From Verrucomicrobiales bacterium (GTDB taxonomy: Bacteria > Verrucomicrobiota > Verrucomicrobiia > Limisphaerales > J093), in contig JABTUJ010000023.1 in the NCBI GenBank assembly GCA_015075445.1, positions 79,424-143,423 of the forward strand: a stretch of 64,000 nt of DNA. The letters are read 5' to 3'. Below the pieces are notes generated by a model. It made no database searches. It was not told the DNA's origin and saw nothing but the letters and a program-made list of their open reading frames with translations. How positions within the stretch are numbered: the first letter of the stretch is position 1; each line of letters starts with the position of its first letter. Below are positions 46,132 through 54,404 of this stretch, piece by piece. The position numbers were made by a program, and so were the translations under genes.

Positions 46132-47466
46132 CTACGGGGCGGGCTTTCGTCGGTCGTCGATGGGGACGCTGGCCTCGATGCGGTTGCGCTCGAGGAGCAC
46201 GGGTCCCGCGTCGGCCTCGACCCGGATGCCCACGGTCTGCCGGCGGTGCTCCCGCGGCCGGGTGTCGCGAATGAGGTTGTCGCGGAAGACCAGTTCACGC
46301 GTGGCGCCCCGCACCACGATGCCCGCGGCGTCGTTGGTCCAGCCATTGTTCTCAATCAGGTTCGCCTCAAGCCGATTGCGGTGGGCGGCCATCCCTTCGG
46401 TTTCGAGGCGGAAGAACACGCCGGCCTGGCGGTTGGAGCGGACCTGATTCCCCCGGAGCAGGTTGTCCGTGTCCTTGTGCCCGATCGAGATGCCGAACCG
46501 GCCGTTCCCCTCGAGGACATTGCCCTCGAAGACGCCGTACTTCACCCGCCAGCAGAGGAACAACCCGTCCTCGCCGTTGCCGCGTGCCACGTTGCGCCGC
46601 AGCGCGGGCCGCTGGGAACCGCTGCCCGGATGGAATCCGAGGTTCGCATTGGCCTCGCACAGGCACTCCTCGACCACCACGTCATTGGACTGCTGGAAGC
46701 TGATGCCGTCTCCGTGGTAGTCGCGCACCACGCAGCGCCGGAGGACGGTCCCGTGTCCGCGGTAGAGGAAGATGCCCGCGCCACGACAGCCGTTCAGCCA
46801 TGGGTTGTTCGCCCGGTTGCCCTCAATGATGAGGTCCTCGACCACGACCCCCTCGAGGTCATAGCCGCTGACCACGGGAAACACCGTTGCCGCCGTGGCC
46901 CCCTGGTCCACCATGCAATCGGCGTTGAGCGGTTTGTCGATGGAGAACGTGTCGCCGCGACGCCCCGTGATGCGGGCCACGGTGGTGTGGAAACCGCCGG
47001 CGCCCCGGTCCCAGATGGCCACACCACCCCCGACGCGGAACCCGGTCGGGTCCACCACGGTGATCTGCTCCTCGCCGTAATCCCCGTCGACGGCCAGCGG
47101 CGAGGACACCCCGTCAGCCTTGCGCAGGATGGTTTGCCCGCGCGTGCCCCGGACGGTCACCCCCGAGCGGAGGTGCAATGAATCGGCCATCCCGTAGGTG
47201 CCCGGCCCGATGGTGACGGTGCCGCCGCCAAGCCCAGCCACATAATCCACGGCGGCCTGCAGCACCCGGTGGTCGGACCCGACGAAGTCCGCCTCTGCAC
47301 AACCGACGGTGACCGCCGGGAGTTCGGACATGGCCGTGTGCATCTTGCGGGGCAGTTGAGCGTCGGTGGCGCTGGGCGGAAGGCCTGCGCAGGCGACCGC
47401 GGGGAAGAGCACTCCGAGGAGTGCCGCCGTGACGCATCGGAGAGGGAGGCGGGGAGGAGATTTCAT
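46132..47466 (-). CDS. Secreted right-handed parallel beta-helix repeat protein
   Basis: A 444-residue exported protein. The ATG at 47466 gives the signal peptide MKSPPRLPLRCVTAALLGVL FPAVACA. It then shows DHRVLQAAVDYVAGLGGGTV TIGPGTYGMADSLHLRSGVT, the usual start of pectate-lyase-like beta-helices. Repeated turns follow with N-ladder patterns (VVEDLIIEGNRANNPWLNG, GTVLRRCVVRDYHGDGISFQ, VFEGNVLEGNGRFGISIGHK, LLRGNQVRSNRQAGVFF). It resembles NosD/polysaccharide-lyase or epimerase families. A catalytic function cannot be assigned. It converges with the Ig-like protein gene. Confidence 0.85.
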   Translation of the reverse strand: MKSPPRLPLRCVTAALLGVLFPAVACAGLPPSATDAQLPRKMHTAMSELPAVTVGCAEADFVGSDHRVLQAAVDYVAGLGGGTVTIGPGTYGMADSLHLRSGVTVRGTRGQTILRKADGVSSPLAVDGDYGEEQITVVDPTGFRVGGGVAIWDRGAGGFHTTVARITGRRGDTFSIDKPLNADCMVDQGATAATVFPVVSGYDLEGVVVEDLIIEGNRANNPWLNGCRGAGIFLYRGHGTVLRRCVVRDYHGDGISFQQSNDVVVEECLCEANANLGFHPGSGSQRPALRRNVARGNGEDGLFLCWRVKYGVFEGNVLEGNGRFGISIGHKDTDNLLRGNQVRSNRQAGVFFRLETEGMAAHRNRLEANLIENNGWTNDAAGIVVRGATRELVFRDNLIRDTRPREHRRQTVGIRVEADAGPVLLERNRIEASVPIDDRRKPAP

Positions 47467-47742
47467 AGGACAAGCGTTGGATCGACCTTGGGATAGCGTT
47501 CTGGCGGACGGATGCCAAGCCAGTTTCCCGGTGGCTTCGCGCGCCACGAGCGCCCCCTCGCGAGATCGCGCCCGGCCGTGCGCCAGGCGTTGGCGATGCT
47601 CTGTCCCGAGTGCCGGGGACACGGATGCCGACGACTTGCGGAGGGACGGTCGCGGTCGGGGATGCGATCTGCCACTTGACCCGCGGCCTTCGGCGCCTAC
47701 TTTGCATCCGTTCAATCGGCACTAAACCAATAACGAACCCTG

Positions 47743-50607
47743 ATGAAAATTCCTCCTTTGGTGAGCCGCGCGTCTTGGGGCGCGTGGGCGTTCGTCCTCC
47801 TCTCGGCGGCCGTCCCGGTTGCGCTCGCGGCTCCTCCCGGGCCGACGCCGCAGATTCCCGAGGGCGGTGGCCCGCCCGGCCCGTTTCCCAACACTTCGGT
47901 GTCGGCGGTGAACGTCATCGCCAAAGGCAGCTCGACGTTCACGGGCGCCGTCGACGTGCCGGGTTTCGAGGGGCACGGCCCGATTCCCTGGTCGCTGAAC
48001 CGTTACAATCGCGGCGACTTCGCCATGCGCTTGTCACCCGGCGATCCGGTGGCCGCGTTGAACAACTTGAACCAGGGCTACATCGAGTTCGGCGATAACG
48101 CGCCCAGCGTGCCGGCCAGCCAAGCCTGGCGTCCCAGCCCGCTCTTCGGCGTCATTATCCCCACGGCCCGCCAGAACGGACCCATCGACTGGGGCGACGG
48201 GGAAGGGCCGTTCTACCCGACTGTTGGCGTCTCGCAGTCATCGTCCGGTCCCAGTTACAGCATGACCGACGGCAGCTTCGGCGCCGGCAACCTCGATGTC
48301 ATCACCGGCCGCGCCGGCACGCACGCTGCTTCGAGTCCGGAAGCCAACTTCAGCTTCTCGACCACCTGGTTTCCCTATGACCAGGGCTGGCTTGGCGGAG
48401 AAGTGGCGGGTCCCGGCCCTGAAGGCCAGGCCTCGTGGACCAACCCCCGAGCCCACGCGGCGGGATTGTCGGCCGGCCTCGTCAAGTGGCTGCAGTACCC
48501 GGCCGAGAGCGGCGTTTACGCGGGCCTGGCTGAGCTGCGGTTGCCCGGCGTCAATGCCCTCGAGGACGGCATGCTCTTCACCACCTCCTCCGACGGTGCC
48601 AGCGACGTCAACATCGTCGGCGTAGCCCCGCTCGAGAGCGGCGCGGCCTGGCTGATCACCATCCGCGAGGACGCCGCCACCGACGGTGAGACCCTCGCCG
48701 ATCCCGGCCAGTCGGAGTTCCAGTTCGTCTACGTGCCCTTCGACGCCCCGGGTCTCGTGGGCGGTCATATCGTCGGCGCCACCGGCGCCAAGCGGGTGGC
48801 GCACGGCGACTTCACCGTGAGCCGCACCGCCGCCGGCACGTATGACCTAACCATCCCCGGCAAGACCGCCACCGACGGCACCCTGCTGCTGCAGGTTGCC
48901 GATCTCGAGCCCGGCACCAGCGTGCCGCTCGCCTCCCGCGCCTTCCTCAGCTACCAGTTCCAGGAGGGCCGGTTTGTCATCCAGTCCCGCCGCACGACTT
49001 CGGACACGGCCGCGAGCCTGGTGGACGCGAACTTCTACGTGGCCTGGGTGGACTTCACCGCCCCGCTGACCGCTCCGGACGGCCCGCGCATGCGCAGCCT
49101 CGGATCGGTCGCCGTCTCCGGCGAAGGTGTCATCGCCCGCGAATCGAGCCTCGGCGTGAACCATGAGGCCAACGAAGTCCTCGTCACCTTCATCGACTCC
49201 AGCAACGCCCTCGCCAACTTCGATCCCATCACCGAGCAGTACGCCACCGCGACGCTGCTCGGGCGGTTCCACGATGCCACGACCCTGGCGCCAACGGGTG
49301 ATCCGTTTGTCATCCTGGGCACCCCGGTGGCCGCCTTGAGCCGCTGCGATGTGAAGTTCAACCCGGTGTCCAAGCAGTACGTCGTGGTTGTCAACGCCCG
49401 CGCCTACAACCTGCTGGGCAAGGACGTGGTCCTCATGGCTCTCGTCGACCCCGCGTCCGTCGCCGGCGCCAACTCGCCCCTCGCCAAAGCCTGGGTCCAT
49501 GACCCGGATACCGACGAGTCCTACGACGACGTCGCCGTCGCCGTGAGCTCGCAGAACGGCAACATCCTCTTGGTGGCCGAACGCAAGGAAGAGGCGGAAG
49601 GCGAGGCCACCGTGGGCGCCCTCTACAGCCAGACCGGCACGCTCCTCACCCCGGCTCATACCCGTCTGGACCTCCTCCAGTCCGTCGGCGACGAGGACGA
49701 CCCGGATGTCATCTATCTCGAGAGCCTCAACGCCTTCCTCTACCTCTCGAACACGGATAACTCGAACGGCTCGACCGGGACCCTGAGCAACCGCATCGTC
49801 GGCTCCATCGTAGATCCCGTCCCGGACAGCCAGGGCCGCTTGGTCGTCCGCCCCGAGCAACCGCTCAGCGACGGTCTCCCCGAGGGCCGCGCCGAGGGTC
49901 ACCCGAGCTCCATCCTGAACCCGTTCAACGGCCAGCTCATCACCGCGTATGACGCCGGCAACGGCACCGCCCAAGGCGACCTCTCGTTCTTCAACATCGG
50001 CCCGGCACCTGACTACGTGTTCACGCCAGCGCGGCCGGAGGTGCCTTACCTCGATGGCGTCACGGGCAACCCCTTCAATCATCAGCACCCGCAGCTTGCC
50101 GTCGACCCCGAGCGCGGCGTGATCGTCGTCGGCTTCAACGCCACCGGCAGTCAGGTCGGGATTCCCGAGGCTTACGCCTTCGTCGTACTGGGACCGGACG
50201 GCCTTCCGTTGCCGAGCCAGTTGGGTGCTCCGTACCTGTTGGCCGACTCTCCGGGCGGTCTCGGGACCGGCGCCAACTATCACAACGTGAAGTACTCGCC
50301 CGCCAGCAAGGCGTTCCTCGCCGCCTTCAGCAGTGGTCCGGGCGTGACGTACCTCGCCGGTTGGCAGGTTACCTCCTCCCACCTCGCGCCGGCCACACCG
50401 CCGACGTTGGCCATTGCCGCCCAGGGCAACAACGTCGTTCTCTCCTGGCCTGCCACCGCCAGCGGGTTCGAGGTCCAGGCTTCCTCCACGCTCGTCCCGG
50501 CGGCCTGGCAGTCGGCTGGACTCACGCCCACCGTCGAGGGGGATTCGTATCGGGTCACCGTCCCGGCGACCGGCAACACCCGGTTCTTCCGGTTGAGCAA
50601 GCCTTGA
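47743..50607 (+). CDS. Large secreted protein of unknown function
   Basis: A 954-residue exported protein. The signal peptide is ASWGAWAFVLLSAAVPVALA (start ATG 47743). The body is beta-rich without a known domain. It contains several stretches of the kind HEANEVLVTFIDSSNALANF, FNPVSKQYVVVVNARAYNLL and YSPASKAFLAAFSSGPGVTY, which look like repeated blades of a propeller-type fold (inference). The last 65 residues (NNVVLSWPATASGFEVQAS..W..FFRLSKP) form the same small module as in the proteins at 44114 and the Rhs gene. It is transcribed divergently from the beta-helix gene across a 276-bp gap in which I see nothing definite. Confidence 0.75.
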   Translation: MKIPPLVSRASWGAWAFVLLSAAVPVALAAPPGPTPQIPEGGGPPGPFPNTSVSAVNVIAKGSSTFTGAVDVPGFEGHGPIPWSLNRYNRGDFAMRLSPGDPVAALNNLNQGYIEFGDNAPSVPASQAWRPSPLFGVIIPTARQNGPIDWGDGEGPFYPTVGVSQSSSGPSYSMTDGSFGAGNLDVITGRAGTHAASSPEANFSFSTTWFPYDQGWLGGEVAGPGPEGQASWTNPRAHAAGLSAGLVKWLQYPAESGVYAGLAELRLPGVNALEDGMLFTTSSDGASDVNIVGVAPLESGAAWLITIREDAATDGETLADPGQSEFQFVYVPFDAPGLVGGHIVGATGAKRVAHGDFTVSRTAAGTYDLTIPGKTATDGTLLLQVADLEPGTSVPLASRAFLSYQFQEGRFVIQSRRTTSDTAASLVDANFYVAWVDFTAPLTAPDGPRMRSLGSVAVSGEGVIARESSLGVNHEANEVLVTFIDSSNALANFDPITEQYATATLLGRFHDATTLAPTGDPFVILGTPVAALSRCDVKFNPVSKQYVVVVNARAYNLLGKDVVLMALVDPASVAGANSPLAKAWVHDPDTDESYDDVAVAVSSQNGNILLVAERKEEAEGEATVGALYSQTGTLLTPAHTRLDLLQSVGDEDDPDVIYLESLNAFLYLSNTDNSNGSTGTLSNRIVGSIVDPVPDSQGRLVVRPEQPLSDGLPEGRAEGHPSSILNPFNGQLITAYDAGNGTAQGDLSFFNIGPAPDYVFTPARPEVPYLDGVTGNPFNHQHPQLAVDPERGVIVVGFNATGSQVGIPEAYAFVVLGPDGLPLPSQLGAPYLLADSPGGLGTGANYHNVKYSPASKAFLAAFSSGPGVTYLAGWQVTSSHLAPATPPTLAIAAQGNNVVLSWPATASGFEVQASSTLVPAAWQSAGLTPTVEGDSYRVTVPATGNTRFFRLSKP

Positions 50608-50647
50608 TTCCCCGCTCACCGCACGGCGGTGAACGGACAACGTTGGA

Positions 50648-50674
50648 GCGCGGAACCGGCCGCCGGTTCCGCGC
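50648..50674 (+). terminator. Terminator-like hairpin after the 954-residue protein gene
   Basis: GCGCGGAACCGG-CCG-CCGGTTCCGCGC is a perfect 12-bp stem, followed by CCTTCTGT. It is strong as a hairpin but the T-tail is weak. Confidence 0.6.
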
Positions 50675-50686
50675 CCTTCTGTAATT

Positions 50687-51535
50687 CTCCGCAGTTTCGG
50701 ACATCAGAGATTGGGCCGAGGGTCTCTGCCTCGTAATCTCTGTTCGCAATCGACGAGACTTCCTTGAATCCTCCGTTCGGACATCGGGGAATTGGGCCAG
50801 GAGGAATCTCCGCCTCCAATAATCCCTCTGTTCGCGTCGGCGGAAACCTTCCAAGATCCTCCATAGTTCGGACATCCAGAATTGGGTCGGAAGGTCTCCG
50901 GCTTCCTCCCCAATCCCTATGTTCGCAATCGGCAGGCTCTCCCAGCGGATCCTCCGCAGATATCGAACATCGGGGTGGGCCGAGATCCTCCGGCTTCCCC
51001 CAGATCCCCTCTGTTCACCCAATCGGCGGAGAAACCCTCATGGATCCTCCGCAGATTTCGGACATCGGGGTGGGCCGAGGGGTCGGCTTCCCCAATCCCC
51101 TATGTTCGCAATCGGCGGAGAAGATCATCCCCTTGGATCCTCCGCAGATTTCGGACATCGGGAATTGGGCTGAGGGAATCTCCGCCTCCCCGTAATCCCC
51201 TCTGTTCGCAATCGGCGGAGAAACCCCCTTCCCCTGAATCCTCCGCAGATTTCGAACATCGGGAATTGGGTCGAAGGAGTCTCCGGCTTCCCTCCCCAAT
51301 CCCCTATGTTCGCAATCGGCGGAGAAACCCCTCCCCTTGGATCCTCCGCAGATTTCGGACATCGGGAATTGGGCCGAAGGAGTCTCCGGCTTCCCTCCCC
51401 GTAATCCCCTATGTTCGCAATCGGCGGAGAAACTCCTCCCCTTGAATCCTCCGCAGATTTCGGACATCGGGAATTGGGCCGAGGGAATCTCCGCCTCCCC
51501 GTAATCCCCTCTGTTCGCAATCGGCGGAGAAACCC
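50687..51535. repeat. Degenerate tandem repeat array, nine units of 84-105 bp
   Basis: Unit starts (at CTCCGCAG or a variant) are 50687, 50771, 50859, 50952, 51047, 51140, 51241, 51344 and 51449. A consensus unit reads CTCCGCAGATTTCGGACATC, GGGAATTGGGCCGA, a pyrimidine-rich middle, and TGTTCGCAATCGGCGGAGAA. Units are nearly identical at the right and progressively shorter and more diverged to the left. TCTCCGCC and GGCGGAGA within a unit could pair. Open frames cross it on both strands but look like by-products of the repeat. The array fills the gap between two genes. Confidence 0.92.
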
Positions 51536-51596
51536 TTGGGACGCAGATTGGGGCTGGCGTTTCCGATAGGGCCGGGGTTGACTCGCGTTCATCACC

Positions 51597-53033
51597 ATGA
51601 AAGCGACTCGTGACTCCTTCCGGGCGCCGAACCGGCGCGCCTTCCTCCAAACCTCGGCGCTCGTCGTCGCCGGCACCGCCCTGTCGCCCCGTTCCTGGAG
51701 CCAGGTCAGCGGGGCGAACAACGAGATCCGGGTGGCCGTGGTCGGGATCAATGGCCGGGGCGGTGGCCACATCGACGAGTTCAACAGGATCGCCGGGGTC
51801 CGCGTCACCGCCTTGTGCGATGTCGATCGGCGCGTCCTCGACGCGCGTGCGGTGAAGCTGCCCGGGGTCGCCACGTACCAGGACATCCGCCGGTTGCTCG
51901 AGAGCCGTGAGGTGGACGCGATCTCCATCGCCACCACCAACCACTGGCATTCCCTCGCCACGATTTGGGCCTGTCAGGCGGGCAAGGATGTCTACGTCGA
52001 GAAGCCCTGCAGCCACAATGTCTTCGAAGGACGCAAGTGCGTCGAAGCGGCTCGCAAGTATGGCCGCATTGTGCAGCACGGCACCCAGCAACGCGGCGGC
52101 GGCGGCGCCCGGTTCCGCGCCCTCGTCCAGAGCGGCGTCTACGGGAAGCTGCTCGTCTCGAAAGGCTACTGCTGCAAACCGCGCTGGAGCATCGGGACCA
52201 AACCCGTCCAGGACCCTCCGGCTCACCTGGACTTCAACCTCTGGCTCGGCCCCGCCCCGCAGCAGCCGTTCCACGAGAACCTCGTGCACTACAACTGGCA
52301 TTGGTTCTGGGACTTCGGCAACGGCGACGTCGGCAACCAGGGCGTGCACGAGATGGACGTCGCCCGCTGGGCTATCGGCGGGACCCTGCCCCGCAGCGTC
52401 ATCAGCCTCGGCGGCCGTTATGTGAACGAGCCGGACTTCAAAGATCAGGGCCAAACCCCGAACCAGCTCGTCTCCATCCTCGACTTCGACGGTGTGCTCC
52501 TGCTTTTCGAGACCCGCGGGCTGGTCGGCAAGGACCCCCGGTACCCGAACCACGTCGCCAACGAGCTCTACTTCGAGGCCGGTGTTGTGCGGGAAGGCAA
52601 GTTCTTCGCCAAAGGCGCGCCCGAAGGTGAGCTGTTGGCCAAAGTCGAGGTGCCGCGCGTTGAGGGCGGTGTGTTCGGCAACTTCATCGAGTGCATGCGC
52701 ACCCGGAAGGCCGAGAACCTCTGCGCCGACATCCTCGAAGGCCACCTCTCGTCCGCCTGCTGCCATCTGGGCAACATCTCCTATCGCCTCGGCAAGGAGC
52801 GGCGCTTCGAGAAACCCGCCGACCTCGGCAGCAACGCCATCGTGGGCGACAGCATCATGACCCTCCTCGACAACACCAGGGCCATCGGCGTGGACCCCGC
52901 CCGCGCCACCCTCTGGGTCGGTCCCAAGCTCGCCTTCGACGCCGCCACCGAGAAGTTCCCGGACAACCCGGCTGCGAACCAGTTGTTGACCCGCAACTAT
53001 CGCCCGCCGTTCGTCGTCCCGGACCGCGTCTAG
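51597..53033 (+). CDS. Gfo/Idh/MocA family oxidoreductase, Tat-exported
   Basis: A 478-residue NAD(P)-dependent sugar-type dehydrogenase. ATG 51597 leads to a Tat signal (NRRAFLQTSALVVAGTALSP). The Rossmann fold is NEIRVAVVGINGRGGGHIDE (about 43-62), then ALCDVDRRVL, ISIATTNHWHSLATIWACQA GKDVYVEKPCSHN (EKP motif, about 140), GKLLVSKGYC and the C-terminal domain with WDFGNGDVGNQGVHEMDVAR WAIGG. This matches the large secreted subgroup of Planctomycetes and Verrucomicrobiota, linked to glycan breakdown. The substrate is unknown. Confidence 0.93.
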   Translation: MKATRDSFRAPNRRAFLQTSALVVAGTALSPRSWSQVSGANNEIRVAVVGINGRGGGHIDEFNRIAGVRVTALCDVDRRVLDARAVKLPGVATYQDIRRLLESREVDAISIATTNHWHSLATIWACQAGKDVYVEKPCSHNVFEGRKCVEAARKYGRIVQHGTQQRGGGGARFRALVQSGVYGKLLVSKGYCCKPRWSIGTKPVQDPPAHLDFNLWLGPAPQQPFHENLVHYNWHWFWDFGNGDVGNQGVHEMDVARWAIGGTLPRSVISLGGRYVNEPDFKDQGQTPNQLVSILDFDGVLLLFETRGLVGKDPRYPNHVANELYFEAGVVREGKFFAKGAPEGELLAKVEVPRVEGGVFGNFIECMRTRKAENLCADILEGHLSSACCHLGNISYRLGKERRFEKPADLGSNAIVGDSIMTLLDNTRAIGVDPARATLWVGPKLAFDAATEKFPDNPAANQLLTRNYRPPFVVPDRV

Positions 53034-53056
53034 GTTGTCCGCGTTCCCTTCTGTCC

Positions 53057-53144
53057 GTAGACGCCGACGTGCAGTAGGCGCCGACGTGAGGAGGCGTCGT
53101 CCACCAGAGGCGCCGCTGCTCCGTCTCCTCACGTCGGCGCCTAC
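53057..53144. repeat. REP-like repeat cluster, locus C
   Basis: GTAGACGCCGACGTG (53057), GTAGGCGCCGACGTGAGG (53074) and a facing reverse arm CCTCACGTCGGCGCCTAC (53127-53144) can form a large hairpin. The metX stop codon lies inside the last arm. Confidence 0.85.
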
Positions 53145-54295
53145 ATTCCCAGCACCTGGCTCAGGTGGGGCGAGAACAGCCGCGGCTCAAGCAAGAACGA
53201 GTCATGGCCCTTCTCCGAGTGCACGGTGATCCACATCACCGGCACATGCGCCCGCTTCAGTTGCTGGACCAGCTTCGCCTGTTCCTGGGGGTAGAACATG
53301 ATGTCCGAGTCGATGCTGAACACCAGGAACTCGTGCGACCGGCAGCGCGTGAACAGATCGTGGAAATCCTCGGCCTCCCCTTCCTTCACCAGGTCAAACC
53401 ACTGCCACGCGTCCAGGATCCGCAGATACGAGTTGGCGTCGAAACGCCGCACGAACTTGTCCCCCTGATGCAGCATGTACGACTCGACCGGGTGGTTCAT
53501 CTCGTACCAGCCGTGCGGTGGCTTGTGGCTCATCACCTGGCCGCGCGCGCGTTCCCGCAGGGTCTCCAGCGAGACAAAAGTCTTGTGCGCGATGCGCCGC
53601 GCCAGCGCCAGCCCCAGGTCGGGTCGCGGCCCGCCATAATAATCCCCTCCGGCGAAGTGGGGATCGCCCTCGATCGCCGTCACCTGCTCGAAGTTCAGGA
53701 TCCGCTGGTAGATCGTCGTCTCAAGGCCCGTGCCGATGGGCACCACGATGTTCACGCGGTCCGGATAGCGCGCCGCGGTCAGCAGGCAAAGGAAGCCCCC
53801 GATCGACGCCCCGATGACGGCGTGGAGTTTCTGCACTCCCAGGACGTCGAGGAGCCGCATCTGCGAATCCACGATGTCGCTCATCCGCAGCACCGGGAAC
53901 GCTGGACCCCAGGGCCGGCCGGTGGACGGGTCCGTGGACGCCGGCCCCGTCGAGCCGTAACAACCGCCCAGGTAATTCGCGCACACCACACAGAACTTCC
54001 GCGTATCCAGCGCCTTGCCGGGGCCGACAAAGCCGTCCCACCACCCCGCCTGCACCTCCTCGGTCCAACGTCCGTCCAACCCCGGCACGTGGCGATTGCT
54101 GCCCGCCGCGTGTTGGCTGCCGGTCATGGCATGGTACAGCAGGATCACGTTGGACTTGTCGGCGTTCATCCGGCCGTACAGCTCATAGGCCAGCGTGAAG
54201 CGGGGCAGAGAACCCCCCACCCGCAGCTTCAGGGGCTGCGTGGGATCGTCGAACTCAAAGAACTGCGTCGGAACCTCGCCAATAGCACGGGTCAT
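53141..54295 (-). CDS. metX: Homoserine O-acetyltransferase
   Basis: A 384-residue alpha/beta hydrolase-fold enzyme that activates homoserine for methionine synthesis. ATG 54295 starts MTRAIGEVPTQFFEFDDPTQ. Motifs are LYHAMTGSQHAAG, WWDGFVGPGKALDTRKFCVV, CANYLGGCYGSTGPAS, VIGASIGGFLCLLTAARYPD (nucleophile Ser, about 155), IDSDIMFYPQEQ (catalytic Asp region) and VHSEKGHDSFLLE (catalytic His, GHD). Succinyl versus acetyl use cannot be judged by name alone. The TAG stop comes from a REP-like arm. The aspartate-family genes thrC and hom lie 2 kb away on the same strand. Confidence 0.94.
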   Translation of the reverse strand: MTRAIGEVPTQFFEFDDPTQPLKLRVGGSLPRFTLAYELYGRMNADKSNVILLYHAMTGSQHAAGSNRHVPGLDGRWTEEVQAGWWDGFVGPGKALDTRKFCVVCANYLGGCYGSTGPASTDPSTGRPWGPAFPVLRMSDIVDSQMRLLDVLGVQKLHAVIGASIGGFLCLLTAARYPDRVNIVVPIGTGLETTIYQRILNFEQVTAIEGDPHFAGGDYYGGPRPDLGLALARRIAHKTFVSLETLRERARGQVMSHKPPHGWYEMNHPVESYMLHQGDKFVRRFDANSYLRILDAWQWFDLVKEGEAEDFHDLFTRCRSHEFLVFSIDSDIMFYPQEQAKLVQQLKRAHVPVMWITVHSEKGHDSFLLEPRLFSPHLSQVLGM

Positions 54296-54404
54296 AGTTG
54301 CCAGCCCCAGTCTGAAACGGTCACGCCCCCAGCGCAAGCGGCAGGAACGCCGGGCTCGGGAGGACGGTTTGGCGCATATGATGTACTGACCCCTTCGGGA
54401 ATCC

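Noticed and set aside
50687..51535. CRISPR array
   Set aside because: The units repeat along their whole length, there are no unique spacers, spacing is irregular and no cas gene is present.
51015..53132. 705-codon reverse frame covering the tandem array and the oxidoreductase
   Set aside because: It is antisense to the Gfo/Idh/MocA gene, and its repeated peptides merely mirror the DNA repeat.
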